A stretch of DNA of 64,000 nucleotides from Simkaniaceae bacterium (GTDB lineage: Bacteria; Chlamydiota; Chlamydiia; Chlamydiales; Simkaniaceae): positions 62,001 through 126,000 of the forward strand of contig CP073762.1 in the NCBI GenBank assembly GCA_018399055.1. Direction: 5' to 3'. The position numbers were made by a program, and so were the translations under genes. Position 1 is the stretch's first letter. Every line of letters begins with the position of its first letter. The notes under the pieces are model-generated. The model was not told the DNA's origin. It worked only from the letters and a program-made list of their open reading frames with translations, and did not search any database. Shown here piece after piece: positions 51,401 to 59,987 of the stretch.

Positions 51401-53877
51401 CCTTCTTTGGTTACCTGAATCAGTTCGTTATACGCCTGAGCATTCCCAAGAATTTGCCACCAAGGAGAGAAGGGAACAGCCTCACTACTTTTAATCGAGG
51501 GTTCAAGCTTAAGAGACTGATCTGGAAAAATCGAAATCTCTTTTGAATAATTGATCTGGATATAAGGATCCATCATGTCCATCCCAATATTAGGCGCTTG
51601 CTTGGGCTCAAAAGGAGACGGCTTTTCAACAGGGAAGGTGCAAGTTGTAATTTGACTAAGAACTGGCGCCGTCCCCATATCCAGTTTTAAGTAAAGTTCG
51701 TTAATCAGTAGCTGCGTATCGGCCTCATTAAGCGCCACAATTTTTGCCTTAAATAGGTCCTTATCATAGGGGAATTTCTGGATCGGATCGATTTGACTTG
51801 CCACTCCTTTTAAGTATCCCGTCAAAGATGCCGCCATGCTCTCGGCAAAACTCTTTTTATCAATTCCAACTAACATCATAATGCTATCGGTTATGGAAGG
51901 AAGCAGAACATGGGGGTCAAAGGAATAGTTTCCTTCTTTATCTTTCACAATTTGCCCCTGATTAATAAACGGCTGGAATCCCTTAAGATAATTTTTCTCA
52001 TCTTGAAAAACCGTATTCTCAATACTCCCCATCATAATTTTGAGGTTTGTGATTAAATTCGCTTTGTTAACCCCAATATTATCTACAATGGCATCTGCAA
52101 GTTGTTTGGGGCTGCTCGGGAAAAGTGAGTATCCGCTCAATCCCTCGACAAGAAGATTCATGGTTTGAGAAACATCTTTGTAATCAACTTTTGCATAAGC
52201 ATTCTGAGCTGCAGTTTTTAGATCTTGCCCTGCCTGCAGATTGGCATAAAAATCTTGCATTAATAAGTTGTCATTAGAATTCTTAAGAGAAATTGTCCCA
52301 TCCGAAAAACTTTTTACAACAGCGATCACGGTAGTCGTGTCGAATGCGTTATGAGCAAGTTTGCTAGAAAAATCTGATATGCCACTTAAAGTAGAAAAGT
52401 CACTTTGCTCTTGCTTGGTTAACCCTTGAAAATCGTTGTAGTAGGTAGAATCCTTTGTAATATTATCAAGCGCCGCATAAACCCACGCTTCAATAGAGGT
52501 TAAAGCAAGTTTCGCTCCCTCGAGAACTTGAACTTTGTTGTAAACTGCATCTGCAAATGCTTTAACCTTGGAATCAGCTACCTCCCACGATTTCAACTCA
52601 GTCTCAAAATCCTGAATTGTTTTGGGTGTATGAGGCGTAAAGTGATCAGGAGAATATCCGCTTAGCCCTTGAACAAGCGCGTTCATCCCACTTGTAACCG
52701 TTGAAGCTTTAACAACTGAATAGGCATTCTGAGCTGCAGCTTTTAAAGCCTGACCCGCCTGCAAATTAGTGTAAAATGCCGTCATAAGAGTTTTGTCTTG
52801 AGTGCTCCTAAGACCCGAGTCTCCTTTTGCAAAGTCACCTGCAATTTCCGTGACTTCAGCAACACTGAATGAATGCGCGGCTAGTTTGCTCATAAAGTCA
52901 GAGTATCCAGTCAGCACATCGAAATCTTTTTTCTGACTACTCGAAAGCTCTTGGTACTGCTCAGGCATTTTCTGATTTCCTGTGATTGCATTGACGACGG
53001 TGTAGACCCACGCCTCTATAAAACCAAGAGACAAACTTTTATTATCAAGTCCTTGAACTCCCCCCAGTATCTCGCCAGCAAATACTTTCACTGATGGGTC
53101 ACTTTCTCCCCATGCTTTCAGCTGATTTTCTACATCTTGAGCTGAAACAGGTGTGTGCGGAGTAAAATGGTAAGGTGAGTACCCACTCAGCCCTTCTAAA
53201 AGCACAACCATTGCCTTAGAAATATTTGAAGGATTGATTCCAGAATAGGCGCTTTGTGCTGCTGCGGCAGGTTTTTCGCCTTTTTTCAAACCTGCATAAA
53301 AAGCTCCCATAATATCCTTGTCTTGAGGATTTCTCAGGCCTGAGTCTCCTTTTGCAAAGTCACCTGCAATTTCCATGACTTCAGCAACACTGAATGAATG
53401 CGCGGCTAGTTTGCTCATAAAGTCAGAGTATCCAGTCAGCACATCGAAATCTTTTTTCTGACTACTCGAAAGCTCTTGGTACTGCGCAGGCATTTTCTGA
53501 TTTCCTGTGATTGCATTGACGACGGTGTAGACCCACGCCTCTATAAAACCAAGAGACAAACTTTTATTATCAAGTCCTTGAACTCCCCCCAGTATCTCGC
53601 CAGCAAATACTTTCACTGATGGGTCACTTTCTCCCCATGCTTTCAGCTGATTTTCTATATCTTGAGCGGAAGTTGGCGTGTGATAAGATGCTGCAAGTGC
53701 TTTGTTATTAACAGATGTTATCTGAGAAAGTTTGGCCCTAGGTTCGCATTGGCTAATGACTGAACTAAGCGTTCCAATTGCCTGGTCAATCTGATGTTTG
53801 GGATCATGATCCTCTTGTTTCTCAAAAGCGCTCCAATCGATAACCCCTTCTCCAATATCATCTACACTCTCAGTCAT
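48469..53877 (-). CDS. Giant protein with three N-terminal repeats and a divergent GH81 (endo-beta-1,3-glucanase-like) region
   Basis: 1,802 residues, with no signal peptide. Residues about 68-592 are three copies of a 175-residue alpha-helical repeat (ENQLKAWGESDPSVKVFAGE..., ending LVQGLSGYSP); copies 1 and 2 are almost identical, copy 3 is diverged. From about 800 the text resembles GH81 glycanases: VPFSPWWQILGNA, SPYMPMFTHGTAPKI, then GEDIQFTNGYFIHAAATI (compare family YNDHHFHYGYFIYAAAV) with the putative acid D1424, and SHGWNQPTLDGQDLESTAEA followed by IN (compare NQESSSEAxN) with the putative base E1526. It ends near VWHLSGNGATSANYILEAEN. Family assignment is by motif reading, not search. 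How it leaves the cell is unknown; type III secretion is possible. Confidence 0.72.
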   Translation of the reverse strand: MTESVDDIGEGVIDWSAFEKQEDHDPKHQIDQAIGTLSSVISQCEPRAKLSQITSVNNKALAASYHTPTSAQDIENQLKAWGESDPSVKVFAGEILGGVQGLDNKSLSLGFIEAWVYTVVNAITGNQKMPAQYQELSSSQKKDFDVLTGYSDFMSKLAAHSFSVAEVMEIAGDFAKGDSGLRNPQDKDIMGAFYAGLKKGEKPAAAAQSAYSGINPSNISKAMVVLLEGLSGYSPYHFTPHTPVSAQDVENQLKAWGESDPSVKVFAGEILGGVQGLDNKSLSLGFIEAWVYTVVNAITGNQKMPEQYQELSSSQKKDFDVLTGYSDFMSKLAAHSFSVAEVTEIAGDFAKGDSGLRSTQDKTLMTAFYTNLQAGQALKAAAQNAYSVVKASTVTSGMNALVQGLSGYSPDHFTPHTPKTIQDFETELKSWEVADSKVKAFADAVYNKVQVLEGAKLALTSIEAWVYAALDNITKDSTYYNDFQGLTKQEQSDFSTLSGISDFSSKLAHNAFDTTTVIAVVKSFSDGTISLKNSNDNLLMQDFYANLQAGQDLKTAAQNAYAKVDYKDVSQTMNLLVEGLSGYSLFPSSPKQLADAIVDNIGVNKANLITNLKIMMGSIENTVFQDEKNYLKGFQPFINQGQIVKDKEGNYSFDPHVLLPSITDSIMMLVGIDKKSFAESMAASLTGYLKGVASQIDPIQKFPYDKDLFKAKIVALNEADTQLLINELYLKLDMGTAPVLSQITTCTFPVEKPSPFEPKQAPNIGMDMMDPYIQINYSKEISIFPDQSLKLEPSIKSSEAVPFSPWWQILGNAQAYNELIQVTKEGAAPTANPPTLPMDMVQDLYQRNPNLFPTFGGSIEVQTPSTPEIFNANILLKDGTLTVGNYVGPVMSEIIGNPQPAASQGIYYVGSTGMGILFSNPELYFFGSDANWQGHTLSFSPGHEVLVELYGESSPFYTNGSLAPQGTMTPTGQHSVVYQQCSGDGSSVTTPVVKNSPYMPMFTHGTAPKISIDTPDATITGISTFHHASGGWQQVGSPIATGKTPEGRLFRLEVKTGVGTEYFTVYTDQPQSFTLASSAIKKIVPDDTIFSTKSNDAAQFIHYSDAAKLATEQGDPLPEVDKMNWFAATMRVTNSTGAPNELVGAVGTGDLVTVVAKIPEVTVAGISDPLQENFGFPLDKGASFVPISGDVKAAGMESGQSTSQTVYQFYQIPFPGADGNVYLGQLPNNYRTLEGAPQEVDYTSGKLPYYQTLNGVQRIVPLAPQKNTDGTYSVVLSYTDSNHYGLYNSKTQSPTVVTDWIDQASASQLSGMVSALTDPNLEPNPVVSDQDYSIAQEVETNANTALLAQKLLNLSTSGKLTLSAQQQTQLKQVVATFTAVAEKTMGVVLGSYSWDFKHNLLVSIYGNLMPSGASGDFYNDIGEDIQFTNGYFIHAAATIRQLDPKYFQTPDTSTPYVWDTPDPQNIPNQAQYRSRIVDALINEVEPNPENAVAAKMFPAGRQIDNDTHMFKSHGWNQPTLDGQDLESTAEAINFCQASAVWNHLQGEGSTNQEVANTYALDSAYHLNHAIEGVRAAQTFRCPENKTSMYQDPLASDEMKQYGEAITFSNIAFVRKITSDTYWGPGPKDDILTPLGSACMQGINMFAQSLDAPTSEKLIKTLFSDVYFDSNKDPRSKPDWSQITQSKIFNNASWEDPKTRWGVATIIPTVLPYIARYSPNLALGVLDWYREANAKDPTIYVWHLSGNGATSANYILEAENFNQQTEGWVDSVSSADKAQITNYLEQMQSEIQAFHVLQEQIKA
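52821..53670 (-). repeat. Near-identical 325-bp direct repeat inside the GH81-like gene
   Basis: The blocks 52821-53145 and 53346-53670 are nearly identical, offset by exactly 525 bp (175 codons). Only a handful of bases differ, so the duplication is recent or maintained by gene conversion. The sequence between them is less similar. A third, protein-level copy follows (52100-52620). Confidence 0.88.
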
Positions 53878-54000
53878 TACAAAATCTCCCGTTAAAATCG
53901 CTCAACTCAACTGAGCAACTTGTAAATATTAGGACAAGATGTTAGCCAAATTAAAATTTAATACAATGTTTTTTTAGAGAGTGTTCAAAGGGCTAATACA

Positions 54001-54594
54001 CTAGACATGGGGCGTACTCATAGGTTTTAACATGCGCCCGCCAAAATAGAGAAGAGGTGCACTGATAAGACAGTAAAGGAACCAGAAGCGGCTGCTCCAC
54101 TGAAGTGTAACGATTCCATCTTTAGAGCAAAAAAGAAGGAGGACTCCAAGCATACAAAGATGTGCCCCGATCATTAAAAATAAGAGAGGGAGGATATTTC
54201 CCCGACGAGTAACCATCTCTTCTTCTTCCGCAATCTCCATATGTTGAACTGGAGCAGGAGGAGGCGCATGGTCTTCGATATCCATCTGCTCATAGGATTG
54301 GAAAAGAGGGTTTTCTTTTTGTGGCCCTGCTTCCTTGAAGGGTGTTTCTTCCCTCTCATCGGGAACGCCCAGCCCTTGCCTATTACGAACGGAATAGGGC
54401 GGCTTATATAAAGAAGCTAAACTCTCTTGAAGTGTTTGATCCACAAATTTTTTATCTTGAGATGGCGCAGATGTGTTTGAGGGTTCAACAGACGATGTCA
54501 ATAAGTCGGTTCCACAAAAAGGACAGTAGGTTGCTTGGTGACTCACATCTGCTTCACAATTCCAACAAACTTTTGTCCTATCTACCTGTTTCAT
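54001..54594 (-). CDS. Zinc-ribbon membrane protein, chlamydial conserved type
   Basis: About 197 residues from ATG 54594 (an upstream in-frame TTG at 54606 adds four). The N-terminus has a zinc ribbon, KVCWNCEADVSHQATYCPFC (C-x2-C-x10-C-x2-C). A low-complexity acidic and Pro-rich middle follows, then two membrane helices near the C-terminus (ILPLLFLMIGAHLCMLGVLL and WFLYCLISAPLLYFGG). The orientation relative to lpdA-lipA is divergent. In C. trachomatis an uncharacterised gene (CT556) lies next to lpdA (CT557). Function unknown. Confidence 0.75.
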   Translation of the reverse strand: MKQVDRTKVCWNCEADVSHQATYCPFCGTDLLTSSVEPSNTSAPSQDKKFVDQTLQESLASLYKPPYSVRNRQGLGVPDEREETPFKEAGPQKENPLFQSYEQMDIEDHAPPPAPVQHMEIAEEEEMVTRRGNILPLLFLMIGAHLCMLGVLLLFCSKDGIVTLQWSSRFWFLYCLISAPLLYFGGRMLKPMSTPHV

Positions 54595-54729
54595 TCTCGG
54601 GCCCAAATTTATTCTGTTAATGCCATCTTAACGTATTTCTCTTCATAGGGAAAGTAAAATTATCTCTATCTCCATTTACATTTTGGCGGAATAGGGGTAC
54701 AATGAGCCTATCAATTTTAGGAGAACGGA

Positions 54730-56139
54730 ATGAACGGAAAACAAAAGTTTGACTTAGCTGTAATCGGTGCTGGACCGGGTGGTTATGTCGCTGCGATTAA
54801 AGCTGCTCAGATGGGGAAAAAAGTTGCCCTTATCGAGAAAGAATATCTAGGGGGAACCTGTTTGAATGTTGGATGTATTCCCTCAAAATCCCTTCTTTCA
54901 AATGCAAGCATTTTCAACAAGATTAAGCACTCTGAGGATTTTGGAATCAAGGCAGAGAACGTCACGTTTGACTATGGAAAAATGAAAGAGCGAAAGGACC
55001 AGGTCGTCAGCAAAATTCGAGGAAGTCTCGGTGGACTGTTGAAATCGAATGGCATTACAATTTTCCAGGGGATGGCCCAATTTCAGTCGCCAAAAGAATT
55101 AAAAGTTAAAGGAGAGGATAGTGCTCTCATCCATGCAGAGAAAATTGTCATTGCAACAGGCTCTGAGCCCATTGACATTCCTGCCTTCCCTTGCGACCAC
55201 GATAAAATTCTAAACTCAACCTCTGCACTCGAACTCACCAAACTCCCGAAATCAATGGCAATTATTGGGGGCGGATATATTGGCTGTGAATTCGCTTCCC
55301 TTTTTGCAGAGTTTGGAGTGAAGGTCACGATTGTTGAAGCCCTCCCAGCAATTGTTGCCGCGCAAGGAAAAACAATTTCTGATGCACTCACCGCCGCATT
55401 CACTAAACGGGGAATTGAACTCAAAACAAATACTGCTGTAGAAAAAGTTGAAAAGAACGGAAGCGGCCTTGTTGTTCACTTCAAGGGAGGAGACTCTCTC
55501 GAAGTAGAAAAGGCTATTGTTTCTGTGGGCAGGCGCCTAAATTCAGAGGGGCTCGGCCTCGAGAAAGCGGGTCTTAAGCCCGGGCCCAAGGGGGCCATCG
55601 AAGTCAATGACAAAATGGAAACCCATGTTCCAGGAATCTATGCAATCGGAGACATTACTGCAATTGCGATGCTTGCTCACGTTGCCTCTCATCAAGGAAT
55701 TGTTGCCGCAGCAAATGCTTGTGGACAAGAAGCACACCTTCACTACAACGCCATCCCTGCAGTGATTTTTACCCACCCTGAAATTGCAATGGTCGGGCTG
55801 ACTGCTGAAGAAGCTAAAGAGAAGGGGCTCAATATTCGCGTTGGAACCTTTCCTTTTCAGGCTTTAGGAAAATCAATAGCTACCAATGAAACGGATGGAT
55901 TTGCGCAAGTGATTTCTGATCAAAACACAGGAGAGATTTATGGCGCGCAGGTCGTTGGACACGAAGCGTCGTCAATGATTGCTGAGATGGCCCTTGCGAT
56001 AAACAATGAACTCACCTTAGATTGTGTTACAGATACAATTCATGCGCATCCTACAATTCCTGAGGCATGGCTTGAGGCGTCGCTCCTTGCAAATGAGACC
56101 CCCATCCATTTCCCTCCGAAGATAAAACCTAGAGGATAG
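54730..56139 (+). CDS. lpdA: Dihydrolipoamide dehydrogenase
   Basis: 469 residues. FAD motif AVIGAGPGGYVAAIKAAQMG, redox disulphide GGTCLNVGCIPSK (Cys pair near residues 44-49), NAD motif AIIGGGYIGCEFASLFAEFG and the C-terminal His-Glu pair HAHPTIPEAWLEA are all present. It reoxidises lipoamide in the pyruvate and 2-oxoglutarate dehydrogenase complexes. ATG 54730 has AGGAGA upstream. lipA follows after one base, so lipoate attachment and use are in one operon. Confidence 0.97.
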   Translation: MNGKQKFDLAVIGAGPGGYVAAIKAAQMGKKVALIEKEYLGGTCLNVGCIPSKSLLSNASIFNKIKHSEDFGIKAENVTFDYGKMKERKDQVVSKIRGSLGGLLKSNGITIFQGMAQFQSPKELKVKGEDSALIHAEKIVIATGSEPIDIPAFPCDHDKILNSTSALELTKLPKSMAIIGGGYIGCEFASLFAEFGVKVTIVEALPAIVAAQGKTISDALTAAFTKRGIELKTNTAVEKVEKNGSGLVVHFKGGDSLEVEKAIVSVGRRLNSEGLGLEKAGLKPGPKGAIEVNDKMETHVPGIYAIGDITAIAMLAHVASHQGIVAAANACGQEAHLHYNAIPAVIFTHPEIAMVGLTAEEAKEKGLNIRVGTFPFQALGKSIATNETDGFAQVISDQNTGEIYGAQVVGHEASSMIAEMALAINNELTLDCVTDTIHAHPTIPEAWLEASLLANETPIHFPPKIKPRG

Positions 56140-56140
56140 T

Positions 56141-57094
56141 TTGACTAAGGAGCTGTTCGATAACCGCCCAAAAAAACCTAAACTTAATCGCCTTCCGGAG
56201 AATCCTGATGGAGCAAAGGGACGATTTCCTTCTTGGCTGCATCGAAAACTCCCGCGCGGAAAAGAGCTTTTTCAAACGAATGAAATCTTAAAAAAGAGTG
56301 GACTAAGTACTGTTTGCGAAGAAGCAAAATGTCCTAACCGCTTAGAATGCTATTCCAATAAAACAGCCACTTTTTTAGCTCTTGGAAGCGCTTGTACGCG
56401 AGCTTGTGGGTTTTGCGACATCGACTTTGCAAAACATCCCAAAGCACCAGAGGCTGACGAACCCATGCGGATTGCACAGTCGGTGAAGGCATTGGGGCTA
56501 CTCCATATTGTGATCACAATGGTGGCACGCGACGACCTTCCTGATCAAGGAGCAAACCACATTGCTAAAATTATTCATATGATTCGTCAAGAAAATGCCG
56601 GAGCAACAGTCGAAGTGTTAACTTCAGACTTTTCAGGTAATGAAAAACTGCTTGACATTGTCATCGATGCAAAACCTGAAATCTTTAACCACAATATTGA
56701 AACAGTCAAGCGAATCACACCGCGCGTGCGCCATAAAGCCACATACGAAAGAACGCTTGAAGTCCTCCGCTACGTAAAAAATCAAAACATCGTTCCCTTT
56801 GTAAAATCAGGAATCATGGTGGGGCTTGGAGAAACACTAGATGAGGTGAAAGAAACGATTGATGATCTCCATAGTGCTGGATGCGAAATCATCACTATCG
56901 GCCAATACCTTCAGCCAAATAAGAACAAACTCCTTGTGAAATCATTTGTGACTCCTGAAGAGTTCAAAGCGTTTGAAGAGTATGGCCTCAGTATTGGGGT
57001 GAAATATATGTACTCCGGACCTTTTGTCCGCTCGAGTTACAATGCCTCACTATTAAAAGACAAAGCCTTCAAAGGAGACCCTTCTCATGCATGA
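56141..57094 (+). CDS. lipA: Lipoyl synthase
   Basis: 317 residues starting at TTG 56141, with AGAGGA just upstream; no ATG is available before the conserved part. Both Fe-S sites are seen: CEEAKCPNRLEC (auxiliary cluster, C-x4-C-x5-C) and the radical-SAM CTRACGFCDID (C-x3-C-x2-C). The C-terminal serine of the R-S-S-Y motif appears as VRSSYNASLL. It inserts sulphur into octanoyl groups. The stop overlaps the next gene by 8 bp. Confidence 0.96.
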   Translation: MTKELFDNRPKKPKLNRLPENPDGAKGRFPSWLHRKLPRGKELFQTNEILKKSGLSTVCEEAKCPNRLECYSNKTATFLALGSACTRACGFCDIDFAKHPKAPEADEPMRIAQSVKALGLLHIVITMVARDDLPDQGANHIAKIIHMIRQENAGATVEVLTSDFSGNEKLLDIVIDAKPEIFNHNIETVKRITPRVRHKATYERTLEVLRYVKNQNIVPFVKSGIMVGLGETLDEVKETIDDLHSAGCEIITIGQYLQPNKNKLLVKSFVTPEEFKAFEEYGLSIGVKYMYSGPFVRSSYNASLLKDKAFKGDPSHA

Positions 57095-57962
57095 TGTGAT
57101 TGACACTGTTGATATGGAAATCTTAATGCACCGCGATGCCCACTTCGGGGGAAGCTTTGAAATCATGCTGGAATATTATGAGCAAGACGGCGTGGGGGTG
57201 ATGCCAGATTTTGATATCGAACAAATTGAGCATCTTCAGAAAATTGAGATTGATCATAAGCAAAACTTAGCCGAAACTTACCTTCCCGATGCAGCAAAAG
57301 ATAGTGTTGAGGAATCGAAAAGAATTTACCACCAGCTGCGCGAAGTTTATGATCAAAAAGGTGAAAAGCTGATCAGCGACCTCATTCTTTCTGAAGAGCA
57401 CCTCCCAGAAAAAGAAATTCAAGCTCTTGTAAATCAAGGAAAAGACTCAGTTCCCGCCCTCATTCACCTCATCTCCTCCCGTGTGTTTTACGACCCCCTC
57501 TATCCTGGATATGGTCGCAGCCCCATTTTTGCTGCAAAATGCTTAGGAAAAATTCAAGATGAAAGAGCGATTCCTCCCCTTTTTGAAGCCCTTGGACAAG
57601 AAAACTTTTTTACCGATGAAGAAATCATTTTAGCATTAGCATCCTTTGGCAATCGTTCGAAGTCGTTCCTTATTAAACGCCTCAAACAAGAACCTCTTTC
57701 TAAAGACAATGAATATGCAGCCATCGCTCTTTCTGGGTTCCCAGAAGATGATGAAATTGCCACTGCCGCACTTGAAGTCCTTGAAAGAGAAGCGACTCTT
57801 AAACGCCCTCTGTTTGCAAGTTATTTAATCTTTGCATGTTCAGACCTGACTAAAAGCTCCCTGCAAGAGCGGTTCATCCGTGTCTCTAAGATGAAAGACC
57901 TCTCAAAGTCGATTCAAGACGAAATGATGGTCGTCATAAAAAACTGGAAGAAAACAGTCTAA
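57087..57962 (+). CDS. HEAT-repeat protein of unknown function
   Basis: 291 residues from ATG 57087, overlapping lipA by 8 bp. The N-terminal 90 residues are acidic, with helices (LEYYEQDGVGVMPDFDIEQI). From about 110 to 280 alpha-helical HEAT/PBS-type repeats are seen: DSVPALIHLISSRVF, GRSPIFAAKCLGKIQDERAI, and YAAIALSGFPEDDEIATAAL. No signal peptide, membrane span or catalytic motif. Its place in the lpdA-lipA operon is the only clue to role. In Chlamydia the lipA neighbour is sctJ, so this gene interrupts that order. Confidence 0.7.
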   Translation: MHDVIDTVDMEILMHRDAHFGGSFEIMLEYYEQDGVGVMPDFDIEQIEHLQKIEIDHKQNLAETYLPDAAKDSVEESKRIYHQLREVYDQKGEKLISDLILSEEHLPEKEIQALVNQGKDSVPALIHLISSRVFYDPLYPGYGRSPIFAAKCLGKIQDERAIPPLFEALGQENFFTDEEIILALASFGNRSKSFLIKRLKQEPLSKDNEYAAIALSGFPEDDEIATAALEVLEREATLKRPLFASYLIFACSDLTKSSLQERFIRVSKMKDLSKSIQDEMMVVIKNWKKTV

Positions 57963-58037
57963 CTCGTTTCTTCAATTCAACCGTTGATTTCCCTCCCCCC
58001 TTTAGATATAGGAAGTATATAAGGTGGGAAAGGACAA

Positions 58038-59327
58038 GTGGCTCTAAAGAAGGGATTCAACATTACAGATCGTGTTGCGTGTGTTATACTCGCTGGGGGG
58101 CAAGGCACTCGTCTATTTCCTTTAACGCAACATCGATGTAAACCCGCTGTAAATTTTGGCGGGCGGTACCGTCTCATCGATGTCCCTATCTCTAACTCTC
58201 TCAATTCCAGAATGAATCACATCTATGTCATCTCTCAATACTTTTCCTCAAGTCTCAACCAACATATTAAGGAAACCTACCCACTAGATCAGTTTCAAGG
58301 AGGGAGCCTCAACCTTCTTACACCAGAGGAGCGTCCAGATGGAAAAATATGGTATGAAGGGACGGCAGATGCCGTCAGACAAAATATTGAAACGCTGACA
58401 CAACTGCCTATCGACTATTTTCTAATCCTCTCAGGAGATCAGCTTTACAATATGGATCTTCATGCCATGGTTCAGTTTGCCTATGATCAAGATGCCGACC
58501 TCACAATTGCCTCACTTCCCGTTGATCAGATCGCAGCTCCTCGCTTAGGTCTTCTTAACATCGATAAAGACTGCAATATCATTGACTTCCATGAAAAACC
58601 CAAAGATCCCGCCGTTCTTAAACAGTTCGAACTATCGGATGATTTTGTAACGGATCATGATATCCATTGCGGAAACCCTCCCTGCTTTTTAGCGTCAATG
58701 GGAATCTACGTTTTTAAAAAGGATGTTTTAATTTCCCTTCTTAAAGAAGACCCCCGTGAAGACTTTGGAAAACATATGATTCCCACACAACTGAAGAATG
58801 GTAAAGCCGCGGCATTCCTTTACCAAGGGTATTGGGAAGATATTGGGACGATTTCCTCCTATTATGACGCAAATCTCGCCCTGACAACCAACTCACTCGG
58901 ACTCAACCTATATAACGAAGTCCTTCCCATCTACGCACATAATCACTACCTCCCGGGAGCAAGACTGACAGAAACCACTGTGATTGATTCCGTTATCTGC
59001 GATGGAGCCGTTCTTGAAGCTGAGGAGGTCACCCATAGCATTGTTGGCGTGCGCTCTGTTGTTCGGAAAGGAACAATTATCCGTGGTTCAATCCTCCTTG
59101 GAAACAAAACCTTCACCAAAATCGATGATGCCACAATCTCCTATGAAATTGGAGAAAACTGTTACATTGAAAAAGCTATCATCGACCAAGATGTGAAAAT
59201 TGGCGATAATGTGCGTCTCACCAATGAAAAGGGACTAGAGACCTACGATGGTGATGGCATCTATATCCGCGACAGAATTATTATCGTTACCTCCAATACA
59301 ATCATTCCAAACAATTTTGTTATTTGA
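58038..59327 (+). CDS. glgC: Glucose-1-phosphate adenylyltransferase
   Basis: 429 residues from GTG 58038, with AAAGGA 6 nt upstream. Nucleotide-binding GGQGTRLFPLTQHRCKPAV, substrate region YRLIDVPISNSLNSRMNHIY, AMP/fructose-1,6-bisphosphate regulatory-site-like N-terminus, and glucose-1-phosphate region FYVFKKD/GYWEDIGTISSYYDANL are seen, with a C-terminal left-handed helix (VVRKGTIIRGSILLGNKTF). It makes ADP-glucose for glycogen, in keeping with glycogen metabolism known in chlamydiae. Confidence 0.95.
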   Translation: MALKKGFNITDRVACVILAGGQGTRLFPLTQHRCKPAVNFGGRYRLIDVPISNSLNSRMNHIYVISQYFSSSLNQHIKETYPLDQFQGGSLNLLTPEERPDGKIWYEGTADAVRQNIETLTQLPIDYFLILSGDQLYNMDLHAMVQFAYDQDADLTIASLPVDQIAAPRLGLLNIDKDCNIIDFHEKPKDPAVLKQFELSDDFVTDHDIHCGNPPCFLASMGIYVFKKDVLISLLKEDPREDFGKHMIPTQLKNGKAAAFLYQGYWEDIGTISSYYDANLALTTNSLGLNLYNEVLPIYAHNHYLPGARLTETTVIDSVICDGAVLEAEEVTHSIVGVRSVVRKGTIIRGSILLGNKTFTKIDDATISYEIGENCYIEKAIIDQDVKIGDNVRLTNEKGLETYDGDGIYIRDRIIIVTSNTIIPNNFVI

Positions 59328-59398
59328 TAATAATTATTTTAATATATTTATTTAATCTTTAATGTGATAAATTCTCTTTAACTTAATTGGAGAAAGTG

Positions 59399-59881
59399 AT
59401 GAGTTTATCAGATATTCAAAAAAAAGTTTGTGATTCTTATTCACACATCCCTGCATATAAAACAATTATGCTGGGCTTAAGCATCGGAGTTGCAAGGGTT
59501 GCCACATCGCGCCTTTGCCTCAACTCTCTTCCGTGGTTAAATAAACTTTTGAAACCAGCTCCTCTGAAACTGACTCCTTCTATTCTTATCCCGATTGCAA
59601 CTGGCCTTGCTGCTCCTTTTCTTGAAGAACCTCTTTTTCGAGGGCAATTATCAAAAAAATCCAAATACCAAGTGCTCTTAGCAAATGCTGTAGTATTTGG
59701 TGCCATGCATGGATTCATTAAAGGTTCGCCTGAATTGCGAATTGCAAGAGTTTTCATGTCTACAATTGGCGGCCTCTATTACTGCGCTGCGCAAAGCATC
59801 ACCGGTGATCTTTGGGCCCCTACTATTGCTCATCTAATGAACAATGCTTTCTCATTAGCTGAAGGTCTTACAAGAAGCTAA
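59399..59881 (+). CDS. Second CPBP-family intramembrane protease-like protein
   Basis: 160 residues from ATG 59399, with GGAGA just upstream (an in-frame TTG at 59387 is less likely). The CPBP motifs are FLEEPLFRGQLSK (EExxxR), VVFGAMHGFIKG and APTIAHLMNNAFS. It is small for the family, with about three or four hydrophobic segments (LILIPIATGLAAPF, VLLANAVVFGAMHG). It is not in an obvious operon. Function unknown; related in motif to the protein at 15742-16353. Confidence 0.75.
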   Translation: MSLSDIQKKVCDSYSHIPAYKTIMLGLSIGVARVATSRLCLNSLPWLNKLLKPAPLKLTPSILIPIATGLAAPFLEEPLFRGQLSKKSKYQVLLANAVVFGAMHGFIKGSPELRIARVFMSTIGGLYYCAAQSITGDLWAPTIAHLMNNAFSLAEGLTRS

Positions 59882-59987
59882 CACAGGCTTCAACCTGATT
59901 GAATTCCTCTGATTGCTAAAAAGATTTGATTAAAATATCTTTTACCAACTACCATCGTGCCTCTGAATCATTTAAGAGGACGCGATC

